Positions 8,032 through 17,496 are shown, counted from the stretch's first letter. The stretch is DNA of 64,000 bases from Myxococcus fulvus (GCF_900111765.1 NZ_FOIB01000001.1:1488001-1552000), one strand, 5' to 3'. The notes: generated by a model not told the origin, from the letters alone. A program made the numbers and translations.

Positions 8032-10044
8032 ATGAACAGGAGAGCCCCTTCGCATCACCACGCCTTGAAGGTCGCGCTCGGCGTCGTGGCCGTGGCGCTG
8101 GTGCTGCTGGTCGTCGCGTTGGCGGTGAAGCCTTCCTGGCTCGGCGAGCGGCTGCGCGGTCAGGTCGAGACGGTCGCCACCCGTGCCCTCGGTCACAAGG
8201 TCACCCTGGAGAAGCTGGACGCCCATTGGTTCCCGCGACCGGGCGCCACCCTCACGAACCTGCGGGCCGAGGGTGAAGGCGACGAGCCCGTCTTCATCGA
8301 GGCACCTCGCGCGAGCGCCACCGTCCAGCTCTGGCCCCTCGTCCGGAGCCTCGGCAAGGACGTGCGCGTGGGCGCGGTGAAGCTCGAGGCGCCACGGGTG
8401 AACCTGGTCCGGCGGGAGGACGGGACGTGGAACTACGAGGCCGTGGGCAAGGCCCCGGGAGGTTCCAGCGCGGAGGAAGGAAGGGAGACCTCCGTCGAGG
8501 CGCTGAGGATTCGCGATGGCGTCGTGCAGGTGACGGACCGACAGGCGGCGGGGGGCACGGCCGTGGCCGTGCTCCAGGACCTGGATGTGGACCTGGAGCA
8601 CGTGGGCCCCGGCCTGCCGCTCGAGGGCTCACTGAAGGGGGCGGTGGCCGCCGCGAAGCAGAACGTGGACGTGGACTTCAAGGTCGACCCGCTCCCCACT
8701 CGCAAGCCGGAGCCGGGGCAGCCCTGGCCCACGGTGACGATGCACCTGCGCGGCAGGGACCTCTCCGTGCGCGCGTTCCGCGACTTCCTGCCCCCCTCGG
8801 CGAGCGCCTCCTTCACCGGGGGCCTGGTGGACGTCGACGCGCAGGTGAAGACGGAGGCGGGGCACTACGTCCTCTCGGGCCACGGAGCGGCGAAGGGGCT
8901 GCGGCTTCGCGGAGACCCGGCCAGCGGCTCGTTCGACTTCGGCGCGCGGGTGGACCCGGCCAACCCGAGGGCCACGAAGCTGGACTTCACCCGCCTCGCG
9001 CTTTCGGGCCCAGGCGTCGAGCTGGGGGGAACCGCGTCGGTCCAGGTGGCGCCGGTGCGCGTCCGGTTCGCGCTGGAGGGCAAGGAGCTCGACCTGAGCC
9101 ACCTGCTCGGCGCGCTCCCGCCCGAGTCGCAGGCGCAGTCGTCCTCCGCGGCGCTCCCGGCCTCGCTGCGCGCGCGACTGGAGAAGGTGGAGGTGGACGG
9201 TGTGCTCGGGCTCGCAAGCCTCCGCCATGGCGCGCTCCAGGCGACGGACGTGAAGGCACAGGCGAAGCTGGATGACGGGGTGCTCGTCGTTCAACGCGGC
9301 GAGGCGACGGTGTACGGAGGCCGCGCGGACCTCTCCGGCACGAAGGTGGACCTCACGAAGTCGCGGCCCGCATGGACGCTGAAGGCGGACCTCGAGGGGA
9401 TGGACACCGCGCGCGCCTTCCAGGCGCTGTCCGGCCAGTCGTCATTGCAGGGCCGCGCGAGTGGAGAGCTCCACCTGGTGGGCCAGGGGTTGGACTGGGC
9501 GACGCAGCGCGAACACGTCACTGGAGGCGGGAGCGTGCGGCTTCGGGATGGGGCCCTCTCGACGGCGGACCTGGGGGCGACGCTGGCCCCGGTCCTGGCG
9601 CGAGGGCTCACGCAGCTGGGACAGCCGGGCTCCGCGGAGCGCGTCCAGAAGGCGGGGAAGGGGACGCGGCTGCGGGACCTGAGCGCGCGGTTCGATGTCC
9701 GGGATGGCTGGGTCTCGTTCTCGGAGCCCATGGCGTTCCAGTCGGACCTGGGCGATGGGACGCTGAAGGGGCGGGTGGGGTTGGATCAACGCCTGGAGCT
9801 GGAGGGCACGGTGGAGGCCTCCAAGGACTTCGTCTCAAGCCTCACGGGGGGCGTGGTTCCGGTGAAGGCGCCGGTGTCCATCCCCCTCACCATCACCGGC
9901 ACGTTGAAGGAGCCCAAGGTGAGCGCGGGCAGTCCCACGGACATCGCGAAGGGGCTGCTGCCCGCGGTGCCCAAGGCGCTCGAGGACCCGGTGAACCAGG
10001 CGCGCAAGGGCCTGGGGGATTTGTTCCGCAGACCTCGCAAGTAG
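8032..10044 (+). CDS. AsmA-family protein
   Basis: A 670-residue protein with one N-terminal membrane span (about residues 12-34, VALGVVAVALVLLVVALAV) and a long beta-rich periplasmic part. The opening after the membrane span (LGERLRGQVETVATRALGHKVTLEKLD) and the C-terminal ELEGTVEAS...PVKAPVSIPLTITGTLKEPKV are typical of AsmA/AsmA-like proteins of the bridge-like lipid-transfer or outer-membrane-assembly group. The transported lipid or partner is not known. The gene stands alone, divergent from the DUF378-like gene with a 252-nt shared upstream region in which no clear promoter was seen. Confidence 0.88.
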   Translation: MNRRAPSHHHALKVALGVVAVALVLLVVALAVKPSWLGERLRGQVETVATRALGHKVTLEKLDAHWFPRPGATLTNLRAEGEGDEPVFIEAPRASATVQLWPLVRSLGKDVRVGAVKLEAPRVNLVRREDGTWNYEAVGKAPGGSSAEEGRETSVEALRIRDGVVQVTDRQAAGGTAVAVLQDLDVDLEHVGPGLPLEGSLKGAVAAAKQNVDVDFKVDPLPTRKPEPGQPWPTVTMHLRGRDLSVRAFRDFLPPSASASFTGGLVDVDAQVKTEAGHYVLSGHGAAKGLRLRGDPASGSFDFGARVDPANPRATKLDFTRLALSGPGVELGGTASVQVAPVRVRFALEGKELDLSHLLGALPPESQAQSSSAALPASLRARLEKVEVDGVLGLASLRHGALQATDVKAQAKLDDGVLVVQRGEATVYGGRADLSGTKVDLTKSRPAWTLKADLEGMDTARAFQALSGQSSLQGRASGELHLVGQGLDWATQREHVTGGGSVRLRDGALSTADLGATLAPVLARGLTQLGQPGSAERVQKAGKGTRLRDLSARFDVRDGWVSFSEPMAFQSDLGDGTLKGRVGLDQRLELEGTVEASKDFVSSLTGGVVPVKAPVSIPLTITGTLKEPKVSAGSPTDIAKGLLPAVPKALEDPVNQARKGLGDLFRRPRK

Positions 10045-10155
10045 CGGGCGCGCCAGGCCCATGAGCGGGCATGCGCCTGTCGATGGCGCTTCCCCCCACC
10101 CCTCATCCGGAGAGAATGTCGACACCCGGCCCGCCGTTCCCGGGCGGGAGTCCTG

Positions 10156-11010
10156 ATGCGCTTCATCCACTGCTCCGACGTCCACGTCACCGACGACTAC
10201 TTCGCGCTGCCCCTGCGCAAGCTCGGCTGGCGCCGCTGGGTCGCCCTGGCCGAGCTCACCGTCGGCGGCCGCGCGAAGCGCTACGCCAGCGCCCCCCACG
10301 CCCTCTCCGCCATCGCCCGCGAAGTCGACCGCCACGCCGCGGACCACTTCATCCTCTCCGGCGACCTCACCGCCTACGCGCTCGACAGCGAGTTCAAGGG
10401 CGCGCGCCAGGCCCTGGGCCCCCTCTCCGACGACCCGGGCCGCTGCACCGTCATCCCTGGCAACCACGACGTCTACACCCCCGGCAGCCACCAGAAGGGC
10501 CGCTTCGCCAGCCACTTCGGCCACCTGCTCCACAGCGACCTCCCCGAGCACCGCCGCGAGGGCGCCTTCCCCTTCGTCCGCCTCGTGGGCTCCGAGGCCG
10601 CCGTCGTGGGCCTGCTGTCCGCGCGCGTCCCTCTCTCGCCCGGCCTCTCCTACGGCGTCATCGGTGACGCCCAGCTCGACGGCCTCGCGGCCCTGCTGAA
10701 GGACCCCCGGCTGGACGGCCGCGCCATCCTCGTCGTCGTCCACCACGCGCCCCTCACGCGCAAGGGACGCGCCGACCGCTGGCACCACGGCCTGCGCGAC
10801 GCCCAGGCCCTGCTGGGGCTGCTCCCAGGCCCCCGCCATGCCGTCCTCCACGGCCACATCCACCAGCGCTACCACCACCCCGCCACCGCCGAGCGCCCCC
10901 ACATCTTCGGCGCCGGCTCCTCCACCGAGGCCGGCCACGAGGGCTACTGGCTCATCGAGGTGGCCCACGGTCAGGTCGTGGGCGGCCAGGTCCAGGCGCC
11001 GCCCCTGTGA
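10156..11010 (+). CDS. calcineurin-like metallophosphoesterase
   Basis: A 284-residue cytoplasmic enzyme with all metal-binding blocks of the superfamily: SDVH (residues 7-10), SGDLT near 73-77, GNHD near 98-101, VHHAPLTRKG near 195 and the GHIH motif in VLHGHIHQ near 235. This combination points to phosphodiesterases of the Icc/CpdA type, which include cyclic nucleotide phosphodiesterases. A GGGAG ribosome site precedes the ATG. The gene lies 33 nt upstream of a nucleotidyl cyclase gene on the same strand, so a role in cyclic nucleotide turnover is a reasonable but untested inference. Confidence 0.88.
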   Translation: MRFIHCSDVHVTDDYFALPLRKLGWRRWVALAELTVGGRAKRYASAPHALSAIAREVDRHAADHFILSGDLTAYALDSEFKGARQALGPLSDDPGRCTVIPGNHDVYTPGSHQKGRFASHFGHLLHSDLPEHRREGAFPFVRLVGSEAAVVGLLSARVPLSPGLSYGVIGDAQLDGLAALLKDPRLDGRAILVVVHHAPLTRKGRADRWHHGLRDAQALLGLLPGPRHAVLHGHIHQRYHHPATAERPHIFGAGSSTEAGHEGYWLIEVAHGQVVGGQVQAPPL

Positions 11011-11043
11011 CAACGCCGCGTCCTCGGCGGTAGAACCCGCCCC

Positions 11044-12654
11044 ATGACGCATCCGCCGGCCACGGACCTGAGCCTCGAGGAATACAAGACGCTGCGCGCG
11101 CTCCACCGCGCGGTGGACGACCTCATCGAGGAGAGCCTCCGCGCGCGTGAGAACCTCACCCAGACCTTCCGCCGCTGCTTCCCGCCCATCCTGGCCCTCA
11201 CCGGCGCCCGCGCCGTGGCGCTGACCACGCGCGACGAGGACCTGCGCACCCGCACCTGGCAGGAGGGGGACTGGAGCGGAGACTTCCCCGGCCCGCTGCT
11301 CGACGGCGCCCCCGGCCCCCAGCGCATCGGGGACGCGACGCTCGTCACCCAGCCGCTCGACGTCGCCGGAGACCCCGTGGGCGCCTTCGGCCTGCTCTTC
11401 TCCGGAGACCACACGTCACCGGACGCCTCCGCCCGCGCCCTGCGCCTGCTCGACACCATCGCCGAGCAGCTCGACACCGTGCTGTGCCTGGTCCACACCG
11501 CGTCGGAGAAGCACCAGCTCATCATCCAGTGCAACGCGCACCTGGCCAACCCCGTGTTCGAGGTGGGCATGGACCAGGCCGTGCTCACGCTGGCCCAGCG
11601 CGTGCGCGTGCCCTCCTTCCTCCTGCTCTACCGCGACGCCGTGCGCCCCCAGGTGCTCCACTACCGCCTGTACCGCAACGGCCACCTGGAGTTCGAGAGC
11701 GGCGAGCAGCCCAGCCAGGACGTGGAGCGCGCCCTGCGCCAGCACGGCCACCGCCTGTTGTCCGAGGAGGTCTCCGCGCTGCGCCAGCTGCTCCCCGGCC
11801 GCACCACCGAGGCGGTGCTCATCTCCGGCTCGGCCTCCAGCGAGCCGTTGGGGAAGATCGCCGTCGCCTGCGACGAGGGCTTCTCCGCGTACACGATGGA
11901 CCTCTTGCGCGTGCTGGCCTCCACGCTCAGCCAGCGCCTGCTCGACTACAACCGCGAGCGCATCCACCTGTCGCAGTTCTTCCCCACCAGCATCATCGAC
12001 GCGCTCCTGCAGGACCCCAACTACGCGCAGCACCTGCGCGCGCAGGACCAGGAGGTGGGAATCCTCTTCGCGGACATCAACGGCTTCACGCGCATCTGCG
12101 AGCACGGCTTCGACAGCCCGCGCAACATCGGCCGCTTCGTGGACGAGTGGAGCGCGCGCGCCGTGGACTGCATCTGGGAGCACGGCGGCGTGTTCGACAA
12201 GATGGTCGGCGACTGCGTCATCGGCCTGTTCGGCCCGCCCTTCTTCAAGTCCAGCCGCAAGGAGCGCGCCGAGGCCGCCGTGCGCGCCGCGTGCGACATC
12301 CAGGCGCTCACCGCCCGGCTCGGCGCGCGTGAAGAGGTGGCCGCGCTGTGCGAGCGCGTGAAGCTGCCGGGCCTTGGCGTGGCCGTGGGCGTCAACCTGG
12401 CCCACGTCAACTGCGGCCTCTTCGGCCCCAACCGTCAGTACACCGCCTTCTCCAGCGGCATGAACCAGACGGCGCGCCTGCAGTCACTGGCGGGCTTCCG
12501 CGAGACGCTCGTCATGGCGAGCGCCCGGGACGTGCTGGTGGACTCCACCGAGCCCTTCATCCAGGGCCTGCGCTTCGGCGTGCTCACCGAGACGCCGGTG
12601 AAGAACGTGGCGCAGCCTTTGCGCCATCACCGGCTGGACAGCCTCACGCCGTGA
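11044..12654 (+). CDS. class III adenylate/guanylate cyclase with GAF-like sensory regions
   Basis: A 536-residue soluble protein. Residues about 1-300 hold two GAF-like regions (helical starts LIEESL and LDTIAEQLDTVL with alpha/beta segments between). The cyclase homology domain covers about 335-510. Metal-binding aspartates are in LFADINGFT and MVGDC; the adenine-contacting Lys is in FDKMVGD; the transition-state Asn and Arg are in MNQTARL. The residue usually Asp in YTVIGDTVN is Ser here (YTAFSSGMN), so nucleotide choice is uncertain. It follows a metallophosphoesterase by 33 nt. The stop codon overlaps the end of the convergent 127-residue gene by 11 nt. Confidence 0.87.
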   Translation: MTHPPATDLSLEEYKTLRALHRAVDDLIEESLRARENLTQTFRRCFPPILALTGARAVALTTRDEDLRTRTWQEGDWSGDFPGPLLDGAPGPQRIGDATLVTQPLDVAGDPVGAFGLLFSGDHTSPDASARALRLLDTIAEQLDTVLCLVHTASEKHQLIIQCNAHLANPVFEVGMDQAVLTLAQRVRVPSFLLLYRDAVRPQVLHYRLYRNGHLEFESGEQPSQDVERALRQHGHRLLSEEVSALRQLLPGRTTEAVLISGSASSEPLGKIAVACDEGFSAYTMDLLRVLASTLSQRLLDYNRERIHLSQFFPTSIIDALLQDPNYAQHLRAQDQEVGILFADINGFTRICEHGFDSPRNIGRFVDEWSARAVDCIWEHGGVFDKMVGDCVIGLFGPPFFKSSRKERAEAAVRAACDIQALTARLGAREEVAALCERVKLPGLGVAVGVNLAHVNCGLFGPNRQYTAFSSGMNQTARLQSLAGFRETLVMASARDVLVDSTEPFIQGLRFGVLTETPVKNVAQPLRHHRLDSLTP

Positions 12655-13027
12655 GGTGCGAGGCCGCGTAGCGCCGGGAGAAGTGGATCCACCGGCGCTC
12701 GTCCACTTCCACCTGCCACTCGGAGTTGGGCGTGAGCGGCAGTCGCTCCTTGAGGAAGCTCTCCAGCTGGTCCGCCGCCTTCACGGGCGTGAGCCCCGGC
12801 GCGCGGAAGGCGATGTGCAAGAGCACCTCCAGCCCCGCGGAGACCTCCACGCACGCGCTGATGCGCAGCGGGCCCACCCGGCGCTGGTACAGCGTGTTCT
12901 GACCCGGCCATACGGCAGGGTCCGTCTCCCGGCGCGCGGCCGAGAGCCAGTTGGACGGCTGGAGGATGAAGTCGAGCAAGTCGCTGCTCGCTTCTTCCGT
13001 CGTCGAATGCTCCTGGATGGAAAGCAT
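12644..13027 (-). CDS. hypothetical protein, 127 residues
   Basis: A small soluble protein with no recognised family. The ATG at 13027 (MLSIQEHSTTEEAS) was chosen because GGAGG lies 6-10 nt upstream; longer in-frame versions lack a ribosome site. It has a helical N-terminus with LLDFILQPSNWLS and a beta-rich core (RRVGPLRISACVEV, LEVLLHIAFRAPG). The C-terminal half, WQVEVDERRWIHFSRRY, is rich in aromatic and basic residues. It is convergent with the cyclase gene and overlaps its 3' end by 11 nt. No function is proposed. Confidence 0.65.
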   Translation of the reverse strand: MLSIQEHSTTEEASSDLLDFILQPSNWLSAARRETDPAVWPGQNTLYQRRVGPLRISACVEVSAGLEVLLHIAFRAPGLTPVKAADQLESFLKERLPLTPNSEWQVEVDERRWIHFSRRYAASHLTA

Positions 13028-13201
13028 CGCCCACCTCCCCGGGGAAGCCGATGGAAAGAATGTGCCCACGGCCATGGAGCGTGCAAGAGCCCCCCCGCGG
13101 AAACCTCGCGGGTGTCCTCCAGCGACACAAGATGAGGGTGTGGGACCGGCGCTCGGCACCTTGCCTCCGGCGGCGCGACGTTAACGGGCGCGACTGACAT
13201 G

Positions 13202-13215
13202 CGCGCGAGAGCGCG
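13202..13215 (-). terminator. short GC hairpin with GAGA/TCTC loop after rlmN
   Basis: CGCGC (13202-13206) pairs with GCGCG (13211-13215) around a four-base loop, beginning one base after the rlmN stop codon. There is no T-run. It is a weak terminator candidate only. Confidence 0.3.
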
Positions 13216-14295
13216 TCACGGGCTGGTGGGAAGTGAACGGCGCGAGCGTCGTTCCACGGCGGACTTGAGCTGGCCGCAGCCCGCGTCGATGTCGATGCCC
13301 CGGCGTTGACGCACGGTGCTGGGGACACCGTGCGACATCAGCACGTCCTGGAAGGTGCGCACCGACTCAGGGCGGCTCGGCCCGCCGTCGTAGCCCACCG
13401 TGAGGTTGAGGGGGATGACGTTGACGTGCGCGTCCATGTCCCCCAAGAGCGCGCCCAGCGTGTGGGCGTGCTCCACCGTGTCGTTGCGTCCCTCGATGAG
13501 CGTCCACTCGAAGAAGATGCGGCGCTTGCGTCGGGCGATGTAGTAGCGGCACGCGTCCATCAGCTCCGCCAGCGGCCAGCGTCGTCCCGCGGGCACCAGC
13601 GCCGCGCGCTCCGCGTCCGTCGCGCCGTGCAGGCTCACCGCCAGTTGCACCGGTCGGTCCTCGTCCGCGAGTCGACGGATGCCCGGCACCACGCCCACCG
13701 TGCTCAGCGTGATGAAGCGCGGCGCCATGGCCAGGCCCAGCGGGTCCACCAGGACATCCACCGCGGCCAGGGTGTTGTCGTAGTTGTGCAAGGGCTCGCC
13801 CATGCCCATGAGCACGACGTTGCGCAGCGTCTCGCCCGACTCGCGGAGGATTCGCTGCACGTGGAGAATCTGTCCCACGATTTCGCCGGGCGTCAGGTGA
13901 CGCGACAGGCCCATCTGCCCCGTGGCGCAGAAGACACAGCCCATGGCGCACCCGGCCTGGGTGCTGATGCACACCGTCGCGCGGCCCTTGAAGCGCATGA
14001 GGACGGTCTCAATCGTCTGTCCGTCCTCCAGCTTCATGAGCAGCTTGTGGGTGTGGCCGTCGGAGCTGAACGCCTCGTGGTGCGTGGTGAGCTGGCCCAG
14101 CCGCGCGCGCTCGCGCAGGGCCTCGCGCAGGTCCGCGCGCAGCCCCTCCACCTCGTCCAGCGCCCGGGCCTGCTGTCGGTACAGGCCGGACCAGAGCACG
14201 TCGCGGTGGTGGGGCCGGTAGCCCCAGTCGGACAGCAGCGCGCCGAGCGCGGGCCGCGTCAGGTCGTAGAGGTTGGTGGGCGTGTCGGACGGCAT
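13216..14295 (-). CDS. rlmN: 23S rRNA (adenine2503-C2)/tRNA methyltransferase RlmN
   Basis: A 359-residue radical-SAM enzyme that methylates C2 of A2503 in 23S rRNA and A37 of some tRNAs. The cluster-binding motif CxxxCxxC is GCAMGCVFCATG near residues 115-126. The GEP(L)HN block (MGMGEPLHNYDNTL) and SLHGATD motif are present. The catalytic C-terminal Cys appears in DIDAGCGQL. An N-terminal HhH-like accessory domain with LYRQQARALDEV completes the family layout. The ATG at 14295 is preferred over an upstream one because the conserved N-terminus starts there. Confidence 0.95.
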   Translation of the reverse strand: MPSDTPTNLYDLTRPALGALLSDWGYRPHHRDVLWSGLYRQQARALDEVEGLRADLREALRERARLGQLTTHHEAFSSDGHTHKLLMKLEDGQTIETVLMRFKGRATVCISTQAGCAMGCVFCATGQMGLSRHLTPGEIVGQILHVQRILRESGETLRNVVLMGMGEPLHNYDNTLAAVDVLVDPLGLAMAPRFITLSTVGVVPGIRRLADEDRPVQLAVSLHGATDAERAALVPAGRRWPLAELMDACRYYIARRKRRIFFEWTLIEGRNDTVEHAHTLGALLGDMDAHVNVIPLNLTVGYDGGPSRPESVRTFQDVLMSHGVPSTVRQRRGIDIDAGCGQLKSAVERRSRRSLPTSP

Positions 14296-14462
14296 GGCCA
14301 GGACGCCAGATAACACACCCGGGCCCCTCGTCACCCGGGTGCCCCGGGGTGGGAGACGGACGTGTGCCCGGAGCGGACGGCCCCAGGGAGTCCCGGCGGC
14401 CGGGCCGGCGAGCCCCTGGCGAGTGCTGCCGGTGCGGGCGACCGTGCACAGGTTGTCCGCGC

Positions 14463-15953
14463 ATGGGGCTCTCCATCCAGCAGGAGGAATTCGGTCCGGA
14501 GGACTACGAGCGCTTCTCGCGCAGGCTCGACGAGAGCCTGGAGGCGCTGCGCGTCGTCCTCGCGAGGCCTGGCTTTGGCGAGGGGCCGACGACGATTGGC
14601 GCGGAGCTGGAGTTGTTCCTCGTGGACGACCGGGGCTTCCCGCTGCCGATGAACCAACAGGTGCTCGCGCGCACGAAGGACCCGCGTGTGACGCTGGAGA
14701 TGGACCGCTTCAACCTGGAGGTCAACCTGCGCCCGGGGCCGCTCGCGGGGCGGCCCTTCACCGCGCTCCGGGCGGAAATGGAGGATGCGCTCGCGGAGGT
14801 GCGGCGCGCGGCGGCGGCCGAGGGCGCGCGGGTGGCGGTGATTGGAATCCTCCCCACGCTGCGAGAGGCCGACCTGGGCAAGGGCGCGCTGACGGCCCAG
14901 CCGCGCTACCGCGCGCTGAACAACGCCATCCGCCAGCGTCGCGGCAAGCCCATCGAGGTCAACATCCGGGGCGAAGAGGAGGCGCTGACGCTCGCCTGGG
15001 ACGACACGACGCTGGAGGGCGCGAACACGTCCTTCCAGCTCCACCTGCGCGTCACACCCGCCGACTTCGCGCGCCTGTACAACGCCGCGCAGCTGGCCAC
15101 CGCGCCCGCCCTGGCCATCAGCGCCAACTCGCCGCTGTGCCTGGGTCGCAAGCTCTGGGACGAGACGCGCGTGGCGCTGTTCCGTCAGTCCGTGGATGAC
15201 CGGGGCGAGCCGGGCGAGGGCGGCTTCCAGCCCCACGCGCGCGTGACGTTCGGCCACGGCTGGGTGCGCGAGGGCGCCTACGAGCTGTTCGCCGAGTCGG
15301 TCGCGCTGCACGCGCCGCTGTTGCCGGTGGTGGGGCACGAGTCCCCGCTGGAGCACGCGGCCTCGGGCCGTCCGCCGGGGCTGGAGGAGCTGCGGCTGCA
15401 CCAGAGCACGGTGTGGTCCTGGAACCGGGCCGTCTATGACCCGAAGGACGCGGGGCACCTGCGCATCGAGCTGCGCGCGCTGCCCGCGGGCCCCTCCGTG
15501 GTGGACATGGTGGCCAACGGCGCGTTCCTCCTGGGCCTGACGCTGGGGCTCGCCGAGCGCATCGACGCGCTGCTGCCCGCGCTGCCCTTCGCGCACGCCG
15601 CGGGCAACTTCATCCGCGCCTCGCGCAAGGGGCTGGACGCGGAGCTGTTGTGGCCGGGCGAGTCCGCGCCGAGTCCCCGCGTGGTGCCCGTGGTGGACCT
15701 GGTGCGCAGGCTCATCCCCGTGGCCCATCGGGGGCTGGTGTCCGCGGGCGTGGAGGCGGACGAGGCGGACCGGATGATGGAGGTCATCTCCCGCCGGGTG
15801 GACACGCGCAGGACGGGCGCGCGCTGGCAGCGGCAGGTGCTCACGCGGCTGGAGGCGGGCATGCCCCGCAGGGACGCCCTGGCGGCGATGCAGGAGCGCT
15901 ACCTGGAGCTGACGGCCTCGGGAGCCCCCGTGCACGACTGGCCGGTGGAGTAG
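14463..15953 (+). CDS. glutamate-cysteine ligase (GCS2) family carboxylate-amine ligase
   Basis: A 496-residue protein. The N-terminal half has the GCS2-type ATP-grasp-like signature TIGAELELFLVDD (about residues 42-54) followed by LEMDRFNLEVNLRPG, the family's metal and substrate block. The middle has NSPLCLGRKLWDETRVALFRQ and the C-terminal part VVDMVANGAFLLGL. These are diagnostic of the glutamate-cysteine ligase/YbdK-type superfamily but not of substrate, so gamma-glutamylcysteine synthesis is one possibility among several. The ATG at 14463 was chosen because upstream sequence is Cys/Arg-rich and unlike the family. Divergent from rlmN. Confidence 0.8.
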   Translation: MGLSIQQEEFGPEDYERFSRRLDESLEALRVVLARPGFGEGPTTIGAELELFLVDDRGFPLPMNQQVLARTKDPRVTLEMDRFNLEVNLRPGPLAGRPFTALRAEMEDALAEVRRAAAAEGARVAVIGILPTLREADLGKGALTAQPRYRALNNAIRQRRGKPIEVNIRGEEEALTLAWDDTTLEGANTSFQLHLRVTPADFARLYNAAQLATAPALAISANSPLCLGRKLWDETRVALFRQSVDDRGEPGEGGFQPHARVTFGHGWVREGAYELFAESVALHAPLLPVVGHESPLEHAASGRPPGLEELRLHQSTVWSWNRAVYDPKDAGHLRIELRALPAGPSVVDMVANGAFLLGLTLGLAERIDALLPALPFAHAAGNFIRASRKGLDAELLWPGESAPSPRVVPVVDLVRRLIPVAHRGLVSAGVEADEADRMMEVISRRVDTRRTGARWQRQVLTRLEAGMPRRDALAAMQERYLELTASGAPVHDWPVE

Positions 15954-16068
15954 GCGCGGGCGGCCGGGCGGCCTCGGGAGGGCCCCCCGCCGTTGCGAGC
16001 CGGGCGCGGCTGGGGCGAATATCCGGGCGCCCGCCACGTCAGCGGCAGAGGTCCTGCTCTTCGCGCCC

Positions 16069-17496
16069 ATGTCCCGACTCCTTCCTCCGCTGCTCCTGCT
16101 CGCCCTCTTCGGAAGTGCCTGTTCCACCCTGCGAGGTCGCGCCGACGAGCTGGCGCGCAACGGCCAGTTCGTGGAGGCCGCCAGCCTCTATGACGACCTC
16201 GTCTCCAAGGACCCGCATGACAAGTCCCTGGTCATCGAGCGCGATGGCCTGCGCGGCAAGGCGCTCAGCCAGCTGCTCGGCAACGCGCGGCGCTTCCGGT
16301 TGGACGGCATCGACGAGAAGGCCGAGGACGACCTCTTGCGCTTCCTCGACCGGCGCGCGCAGTGGAACGCCAAGCTCAGCGGCGGCCTGGAGAGCTCGCT
16401 CCTGGAGGAGATGGAGGGCACGCACCGGCACCTGCGCGCCGTCATCGTCACGCCCGCGAGCCAGGGACACGCGCTGACGGCGGAGGAGACGCTCATCCGC
16501 AAGCGCCCGCTGCTCGCGCACAAGGAGATGGTCGGCATCCAGCGCGAGATGGAGTCCTCCGTGCTCAACAGCGGCAAGGACACCTGCGGGCGGCTCAAGG
16601 CCGTGACGTCCGACACCGGCCCGCACTGGCGCGAGCTGGTGTCGCGCTACTGCCGCCACTGGCGCGAAATCGCTCCCGAGCCGGCCCCGGCCCCCGAGCT
16701 CACCAGCGTGCCCACGTGGGAGGGCCAGGTGTCGGGCCTGGATTCGGCGCGCATGGCGCTCTTGCGCTCGCGGCTGGCGCGCGCCTACGAGCTGTCGCCC
16801 TGGTACTCGCCCGCCGCGAAGTCCCAGCCGGAGCTGCTGCTCGCCGGCCGCTTCGACACGCGCCGCGGCAGCGAGAACGTGGCCATGACGGCGCCGTACA
16901 CGGAGCGCGTCCCATACACCGACCACGAGGAGCGCAAGGAGACCATCGAGGAGCCGTTCGAGGCGGACGAGACGTACACCGACAAGGACGGCAAGACGCA
17001 GACGCGCAAGGTGACCAAGGTGCGCACGTACACGCGCAACTTCACCGTGCCCGTCACGCGCTACAGGGATGTGGCGCGCACCTTCGAGTACCACGCCCTG
17101 CGCCTGTCGGTGGAGCACCAGCTCACGCTGTCCTCCTCCGGCGTGCTGGACACGCGCCGGGCCCCGCTGGCGACGGTGCTCCAGGACCACCTGTCCGAGT
17201 CCTCGCTGGAGCACGACGTCCACTTCGAGCCCGGCGAGATTCGCCCGCGCCGCGCCAGCTTCACCTCGCCCGAGGGCTGGCTCGAGGGGCGCGTGGAGCT
17301 GATGGCCCGCCGCTTCGCCGAGTCCCTCTCCCTCCACTGGCGCGAGTCCTACTGTGACGTGCCCATGCGCACATTGGACGAGGCTTCCCGCTGTGCACGT
17401 GCCGGCACCACGCTTCCCACCCCTGCACACCAGCTCCTCTCGGAAGTGCTGGGCGACGACGCGGCGCGCATCCCGGCGCTGTTCGTCAACCGCTGA
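16069..17496 (+). CDS. hypothetical lipoprotein
   Basis: A 475-residue predicted lipoprotein (signal LLLLALFGSAC, Cys18). The N-terminal part after the signal has one TPR-like unit (ADELARNGQFVEAASLYDDLVSKDP), followed by a largely helical middle. An unusual Tyr/Thr-rich beta segment at about residues 268-345 (TAPYTERVPYTDHEE, then YTDKDGKTQTRKVTKVRTYT) alternates charged and aromatic residues. Cysteines late in the protein (YCDVP, ASRCA) suggest disulfide bonds. No family was recognised. It stands alone, 115 nt after the GCS2 gene on the same strand. Confidence 0.75.
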   Translation: MSRLLPPLLLLALFGSACSTLRGRADELARNGQFVEAASLYDDLVSKDPHDKSLVIERDGLRGKALSQLLGNARRFRLDGIDEKAEDDLLRFLDRRAQWNAKLSGGLESSLLEEMEGTHRHLRAVIVTPASQGHALTAEETLIRKRPLLAHKEMVGIQREMESSVLNSGKDTCGRLKAVTSDTGPHWRELVSRYCRHWREIAPEPAPAPELTSVPTWEGQVSGLDSARMALLRSRLARAYELSPWYSPAAKSQPELLLAGRFDTRRGSENVAMTAPYTERVPYTDHEERKETIEEPFEADETYTDKDGKTQTRKVTKVRTYTRNFTVPVTRYRDVARTFEYHALRLSVEHQLTLSSSGVLDTRRAPLATVLQDHLSESSLEHDVHFEPGEIRPRRASFTSPEGWLEGRVELMARRFAESLSLHWRESYCDVPMRTLDEASRCARAGTTLPTPAHQLLSEVLGDDAARIPALFVNR

